Below are positions 60,532 through 64,000 of a DNA stretch of 64,000 nucleotides, in pieces. The stretch's first letter is position 1. Every line of letters begins with the position of its first letter. The stretch lies in NCBI RefSeq assembly GCF_030269685.1, contig NZ_BSTT01000006.1, positions 124,001 to 188,000 of the forward strand, in the 5' to 3' direction. The notes below the pieces were generated by a model. It had not been told where the DNA came from and did not search any database. It was given only the letters and a program-made list of their open reading frames with translations. A program made the translations under genes and the position numbers. Source of the DNA: Actinomycetospora sp. NBRC 106378. GTDB lineage: Bacteria; Actinomycetota; Actinomycetes; Mycobacteriales; Pseudonocardiaceae.

Positions 60532-61296
60532 TCAGGACGCCGGGGTGTGGACCAGCGTGCCGATCCTCTCACCCCGGACCGCCCGGGCGATGTTCCCCTC
60601 GACCAGCAGGTTGAACACCATGATCGGCATCTGGTTGTCCATGCACAGGCTGAACGCCGTCGCGTCGGCGACCTTGAGGCCCTTCTCCAGGACCTCGCGG
60701 TGCGTGATCTCGGTGTACATCGTCGCCGTCGGGTCGACCTTCGGGTCGGCCGTGAACACCCCGTCGACGCCCTTCGCGAGCAGCACCATCTCGCACTCGA
60801 TCTCGAGGGCGCGCTGGGCGGCGGTGGTGTCGGTGGAGAAGTAGGGCATGCCCACGCCCGCGCCGAAGATGACGACGCGGCCCTTCTCGAGGTGGCGGAT
60901 CGCACGCCGCGGGATGTACGCCTCGGCGACCTGGCCCATGGTGATGGCGGTCTGCACGCGCGTGTCGATGTGGTGCTCGCGCTCGAGGAAGTCCTGCAGC
61001 GCGAGGCAGTTCATCACCGTGCCGAGCATGCCCATGTAGTCGCTGCGCTGGCGCTGCATCCCGGCCTGGGAGAGCTCCTCGCCGCGGAAGAAGTTGCCGC
61101 CGCCGATGACCACGGCGATCTGCACGCCCGAGGAGACGACGTCGGCGATCTGGCGGGCGACGGTCGACACGACGGTCGGGTCCACCCCGACCCCGCCGCC
61201 GCCGAACATCTCGCCACCGAGCTTGAGCAGGACCCGACGCGTGGGCCCCGAGGTCCAGGTACCGCTGCTGCGTTCGGCCTCGACGGTGCCGGTCAC
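60532..61296 (-). CDS. pyrH: UMP kinase
   Basis: A 254-residue UMP kinase of the amino acid kinase fold, phosphorylating UMP to [48 protein letters not shown], and [18 protein letters not shown] segments ([16 protein letters not shown]) are diagnostic. The first 18 residues are a variable extension. GTG start. Located between tsf and frr, the standard order. It provides the contrast needed to tell mosA/mosB apart from true UMP kinases. Confidence 0.97.
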   Translation of the reverse strand: MTGTVEAERSSGTWTSGPTRRVLLKLGGEMFGGGGVGVDPTVVSTVARQIADVVSSGVQIAVVIGGGNFFRGEELSQAGMQRQRSDYMGMLGTVMNCLALQDFLEREHHIDTRVQTAITMGQVAEAYIPRRAIRHLEKGRVVIFGAGVGMPYFSTDTTAAQRALEIECEMVLLAKGVDGVFTADPKVDPTATMYTEITHREVLEKGLKVADATAFSLCMDNQMPIMVFNLLVEGNIARAVRGERIGTLVHTPAS

Positions 61297-61380
61297 GGTC
61301 TCTTCTCCCCTCGTGCGCTGGCGGCGAGCGACCGACGCCGGGCCGGTGTGTGCTCACCGGCCCGGCGTCGGGAACTGCGA

Positions 61381-62196
61381 TCAGGCCTGGCCGACCTCGA
61401 AGCGGGCGAAGGTGCGGACGTCGACGCCCGCGTCCTTCAGCACCGCGCCGACCGACTTCTTGTCGACCGACACCGAGTCCTGCTCGAGCAGGACCGTGTC
61501 CTTGTAGTAGCCGTTGAGCCGACCCTCGACGATCTTGTCGATGATCTTCTCGGGCTTGCCCTCCTCACGCGCGGTCGCCTCGGCGACGCGGCGCTCGCCC
61601 TCGACGACGTCCGCCGGGACCTCGTCGCGGGTGGTGTAGAGCGGGCGGGCCGCGGCGACCTGCATGGCCGCGCCACGGGCGGCCTCCTGGTCGTCCCCGG
61701 TGTAGGCGACGAGCACGCCGATCGCGGGCGGCAGGTCCGACGACCGGCGGTGCAGGTAGGTCGCGGTCGGGCCGTCGAGGGTGATGACCCGACGCAGCTC
61801 GAGCTTCTCGCCGATGCGGGCCGAGAGGCCCTGCACGGCGTCCTCGACGGTGCCGTCACCCAGCTTCGCGGCCTTGAGCGCCTCGACGTCGGAGACCTTC
61901 TCGGCGATCGCGACGCCGAGGATGTCCTCGCCGAGCTGGATGAAGTCGGCGTTCTTCGCGACGAAGTCGGTCTCGGAGTTCAGCTCGATCATCGAGCCGT
62001 CGCGGGCGGCGACGATGCCGTTGGCGGTCGCGCGGCCGGCGCGCTTGCCGACGTCCTTGGCGCCCTTGATGCGCAGCGCCTCGATGGCCTTGTCGAAGTC
62101 GCCGTCGTTCTCCTCGAGCGCCTTCTTGCAGTCCATCATCCCGGAGCCGGTGGCCTCACGGAGCTTCTTCACGTCGGCGGCGGTGTAGTTCGCCAT
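61381..62196 (-). CDS. tsf: Elongation factor Ts
   Basis: A 271-residue EF-Ts, the guanine nucleotide exchange factor of EF-Tu. N-terminal domain [28 protein letters not shown]; the conserved TDFVAKN in [13 protein letters not shown] contacts EF-Tu; coiled-coil and core domains follow. It lies 76 bp after rpsB in the standard rpsB-tsf operon. A G+C-rich palindromic string CCCGACGGCGGG is in the spacer. Confidence 0.98.
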   Translation of the reverse strand: MANYTAADVKKLREATGSGMMDCKKALEENDGDFDKAIEALRIKGAKDVGKRAGRATANGIVAARDGSMIELNSETDFVAKNADFIQLGEDILGVAIAEKVSDVEALKAAKLGDGTVEDAVQGLSARIGEKLELRRVITLDGPTATYLHRRSSDLPPAIGVLVAYTGDDQEAARGAAMQVAAARPLYTTRDEVPADVVEGERRVAEATAREEGKPEKIIDKIVEGRLNGYYKDTVLLEQDSVSVDKKSVGAVLKDAGVDVRTFARFEVGQA

Positions 62197-62272
62197 CGTG
62201 TTCCTGTTCCTGTCGGTTCTGGTGGCTGGGTCCCGACGGCGGGTGGCAGCGCCACCCGCCGTCGAGAGGGGG

Positions 62273-63283
62273 TCAGCGGCCGGCCTGGCCGTTCTCGGGG
62301 GTCCCGGCGGCCGGCGCGGCCTCGACCGCGTTGTCGTCGGCACCGCCCGGGGCCTCGGCGACCCCCGCGGTGCGCTCGGGGCGGGCGTCCTCGCCGGTCG
62401 GCTGGACCTCGTCGCCCGCGGCGGCCGCGGTCGCCTCGGCCTCGACGCTCGCCACGGGGGCGTCGCCGCCCGCGTCGACCGCGGAGTTCGCCGGCAGGCT
62501 TTCCGGGGCGGAGGCGCCGTCGCCGCCGACCGGCGCGAAGTCGCGCTCGGCCTGCGCGTCGGTGCCCGGGTCCTCCTCGTTGCCGCTCTGGCGCTGGCCG
62601 CGGGCACGGAAGCCCTCGGCGCACGCCTCGGCGACGACCTTGGTGAGCAGGGCCGCGGAGCGGATCGCGTCGTCGTTGCCCGGGATCGGGTAGTCGACCT
62701 CGTCCGGGTCGCAGTTCGTGTCGAGGATGGCGACGACCGGGATGTTCAGCTTCCGGGCCTCGCCGACCGCGATGTGCTCCTTCTTGGTGTCCACGATCCA
62801 CACCGCGCTCGGGACGCGGGCCATGTCGCGGATACCGCCGAGGGTCTTCTCGAGCTTCTCGTGCTCACGGGTGAGCATGAGGATCTCCTTCTTGGTGCGA
62901 CCCTCGAACCCCCCGCTCTGCTCCATCGCCTCGAGCTCCTTGAGGCGGGTCAGACGCTTGTGCACCGTCTGGAAGTTCGTGAGCATGCCGCCCAGCCAGC
63001 GCTGGTTGACGTAGGGCATCCCCACGCGGTCGGCCTGCTCGGAGATGGCCTCCTGGGCCTGCTTCTTCGTGCCGACGAAGAGCACCGTGCCGCCGTGGGC
63101 GACGGTCTGCTTCACGAAGTCGTAGGCGCGGTCCACGTAGGACAGCGTCTGCTGCAGGTCGATGATGTAGATGCCGTTGCGCTCGGTGAAGATGAAGCGA
63201 CGCATCTTGGGGTTCCAGCGCCGGGTCTGGTGTCCGAAGTGGACACCCGAGTCCAGCAGCTGTCGCATGGTGACGACGGCCAT
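62273..63283 (-). CDS. rpsB: 30S ribosomal protein S2 with long C-terminal extension
   Basis: A 336-residue S2. Conserved core (1-about 240): [89 protein letters not shown]. From about residue 245 a 90-residue acidic, Ala/Glu/Pro-rich tail follows ([23 protein letters not shown]...), longer than in most S2 proteins, though extended tails are known in actinobacteria. ATG at 63283 is the canonical start; AGAGG lies about 12 bases upstream. Confidence 0.98.
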   Translation of the reverse strand: MAVVTMRQLLDSGVHFGHQTRRWNPKMRRFIFTERNGIYIIDLQQTLSYVDRAYDFVKQTVAHGGTVLFVGTKKQAQEAISEQADRVGMPYVNQRWLGGMLTNFQTVHKRLTRLKELEAMEQSGGFEGRTKKEILMLTREHEKLEKTLGGIRDMARVPSAVWIVDTKKEHIAVGEARKLNIPVVAILDTNCDPDEVDYPIPGNDDAIRSAALLTKVVAEACAEGFRARGQRQSGNEEDPGTDAQAERDFAPVGGDGASAPESLPANSAVDAGGDAPVASVEAEATAAAAGDEVQPTGEDARPERTAGVAEAPGGADDNAVEAAPAAGTPENGQAGR

Positions 63284-63612
63284 GGTGGTCGTACTACCTC
63301 TGTCTCTGGTGCGGTTGCCGCGCCGGTCCGGGTGGTCCGGCGCCCTGGTGCCCCGGCCGCACGGTCCGAATCCCGGTGAGGGGACCGCTCGGTGTACGGG
63401 GATGGCTCGCGCTCGGGCGGGCTCGTCGGGGCACGCGAAGTCGACCCACCGGTGGCGGGCCGCTGACGTGCAGTCTACGCGGACGCCGGTTCCGGCCTTC
63501 GGTCGGTAGGCCATCGGTGGCAGGAAAGCGTCGTTGCTGTCATGGGGCGGGAGATTCTCCCCTTCGTCGGATTCGCGGGAGCCGCGACGGCGGCCCGTGC
63601 GTCCGAGCTGGT
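63284..63612. other. Divergent promoter region of rpsB and the M23 peptidase gene, with a dispersed repeat
   Basis: No gene. The half next to rpsB is a G+C-rich leader with self-complementary strings (CCGGTCCGGGTGGTCCGG region) that could fold; an S2 autoregulatory structure is possible but not demonstrated. The repeat copy at 63517-63543 lies near the middle. Confidence 0.5.
63517..63543 (+). repeat. Dispersed repeat, single half-unit
   Basis: GTG, then GCAGGAAAGCGTCGTTGCTG, then TCAT. The 20-base core is identical to one arm of the perfect pair at 51494 and to the copy at 40463. Confidence 0.75.
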
Positions 63613-64000
63613 GTGAGGCTGCTGCTGGCGTTCCTGACGGCGGGTGTGGTGCTGCTGACGGGCGCGGCGCCCGCGGTGGCCGACCCGGTGCTGCCGTCCA
63701 TCCCGGTCGGGGCGTTCGGCTGGCCGGTGGGCGGGCTGTCGGCGGGGGCGCCGCCAGGTGGCGGGGTGGCGCGACGCTTCCTGCCCCCGCCGACGCCCTA
63801 CGGGCGGGGCCACCGGGGGGTCGACCTGGTCTCCGCCGCCGGCACGCCGGTGGCCGCCGCCGGAGCGGGCACGGTGGTGTACGCCGGGATCCTCGCCGGT
63901 CGGGGCGTGGTCTCGGTGCGGCACGCCGACGGGCTGCGCACGACCTACGAGCCGGTGCGGGCCCTCGTGACGGTGGGCACGGTCGTCGCGCGGGGGACGG
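63613..64000 (+). CDS. M23-family metallopeptidase, 3' end cut by window
   Basis: A frame from GTG at 63613 stays open to the end of the window (129 codons). It begins with a signal peptide ([22 protein letters not shown]) followed by a linker, then the LytM/M23 domain: [29 protein letters not shown] has the His and Asp zinc ligands, and [14 protein letters not shown] precedes the HxH region that lies beyond the edge. M23 enzymes cleave peptidoglycan peptides outside the cell. A homologous gene (Rv2891) is divergent from rpsB in M. tuberculosis. The Shine-Dalgarno is weak. Confidence 0.85.
   Translation, partial: MRLLLAFLTAGVVLLTGAAPAVADPVLPSIPVGAFGWPVGGLSAGAPPGGGVARRFLPPPTPYGRGHRGVDLVSAAGTPVAAAGAGTVVYAGILAGRGVVSVRHADGLRTTYEPVRALVTVGTVVARGT

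Overview
The window is high-GC actinobacterial DNA (roughly 70-74 % G+C by eye, with many GTG starts). Gene order points to the Mycobacteriales/Pseudonocardiales: map, a GNAT gene, ispG, rip, dxr, a DUF2631 gene, rlmN, cdsA, frr, pyrH, tsf, rpsB and a divergent M23 peptidase follow the order known from Mycobacterium tuberculosis. I infer a Pseudonocardia- or Actinomycetospora-like bacterium from this synteny, the HelR-type helicase and the mix of accessory genes. The genus is not proven by anything seen here.

Layout. 1-3.5 kb: a catabolic operon (FAH-family hydrolase cut by the window edge, small monooxygenase, aldehyde dehydrogenase, butanediol-type dehydrogenase). 3.6-8.9 kb: an accessory island of lower G+C with a decayed alcohol dehydrogenase, a Shedu-type anti-phage nuclease, an unrecognised membrane-anchored protein and a tyrosine recombinase. 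8.9-15 kb: a CPA1 antiporter, a DUF4118 protein, a molybdopterin-fold lipoprotein and two divergent aldehyde dehydrogenases sharing an inverted-repeat operator. 15.4-17 kb: a molybdenum storage protein pair (mosB-mosA). 17-28 kb: small metabolic and membrane genes, a GH13 glycosidase, an MFS exporter and three alpha/beta hydrolases, several carrying one candidate operator, ATCGGTC-N4-GACCGAT. 28-35 kb: regulators (LAL-type LuxR, LacI, LysR) with visible operators. 35.4-37.6 kb: a HelR-type RNA polymerase-associated helicase behind a rifamycin-associated element.

From 38 kb onward the housekeeping core runs mostly on the minus strand: a riboflavin-type deaminase/reductase with swapped domains, methionine aminopeptidase, two non-mevalonate isoprenoid genes (ispG, dxr) around a site-2 protease, then rlmN, cdsA, frr, pyrH, tsf and rpsB. 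Inside this core, at 50.8-55 kb, lies a cluster of three secreted low-complexity proteins. Two share a Gly/Asn/Thr-rich module and an almost identical 41-bp leader; this cluster is the best candidate for something undescribed.

Several intergenic spaces carry members of a dispersed repeat built on GCAGGAAAGCGTCGTTGCTG (five places in 64 kb), and one spacer holds three copies of a 60-bp repeat. Strong hairpins separate most convergent gene pairs. Translational coupling by ATGA/GTGA overlap is common (six gene pairs).
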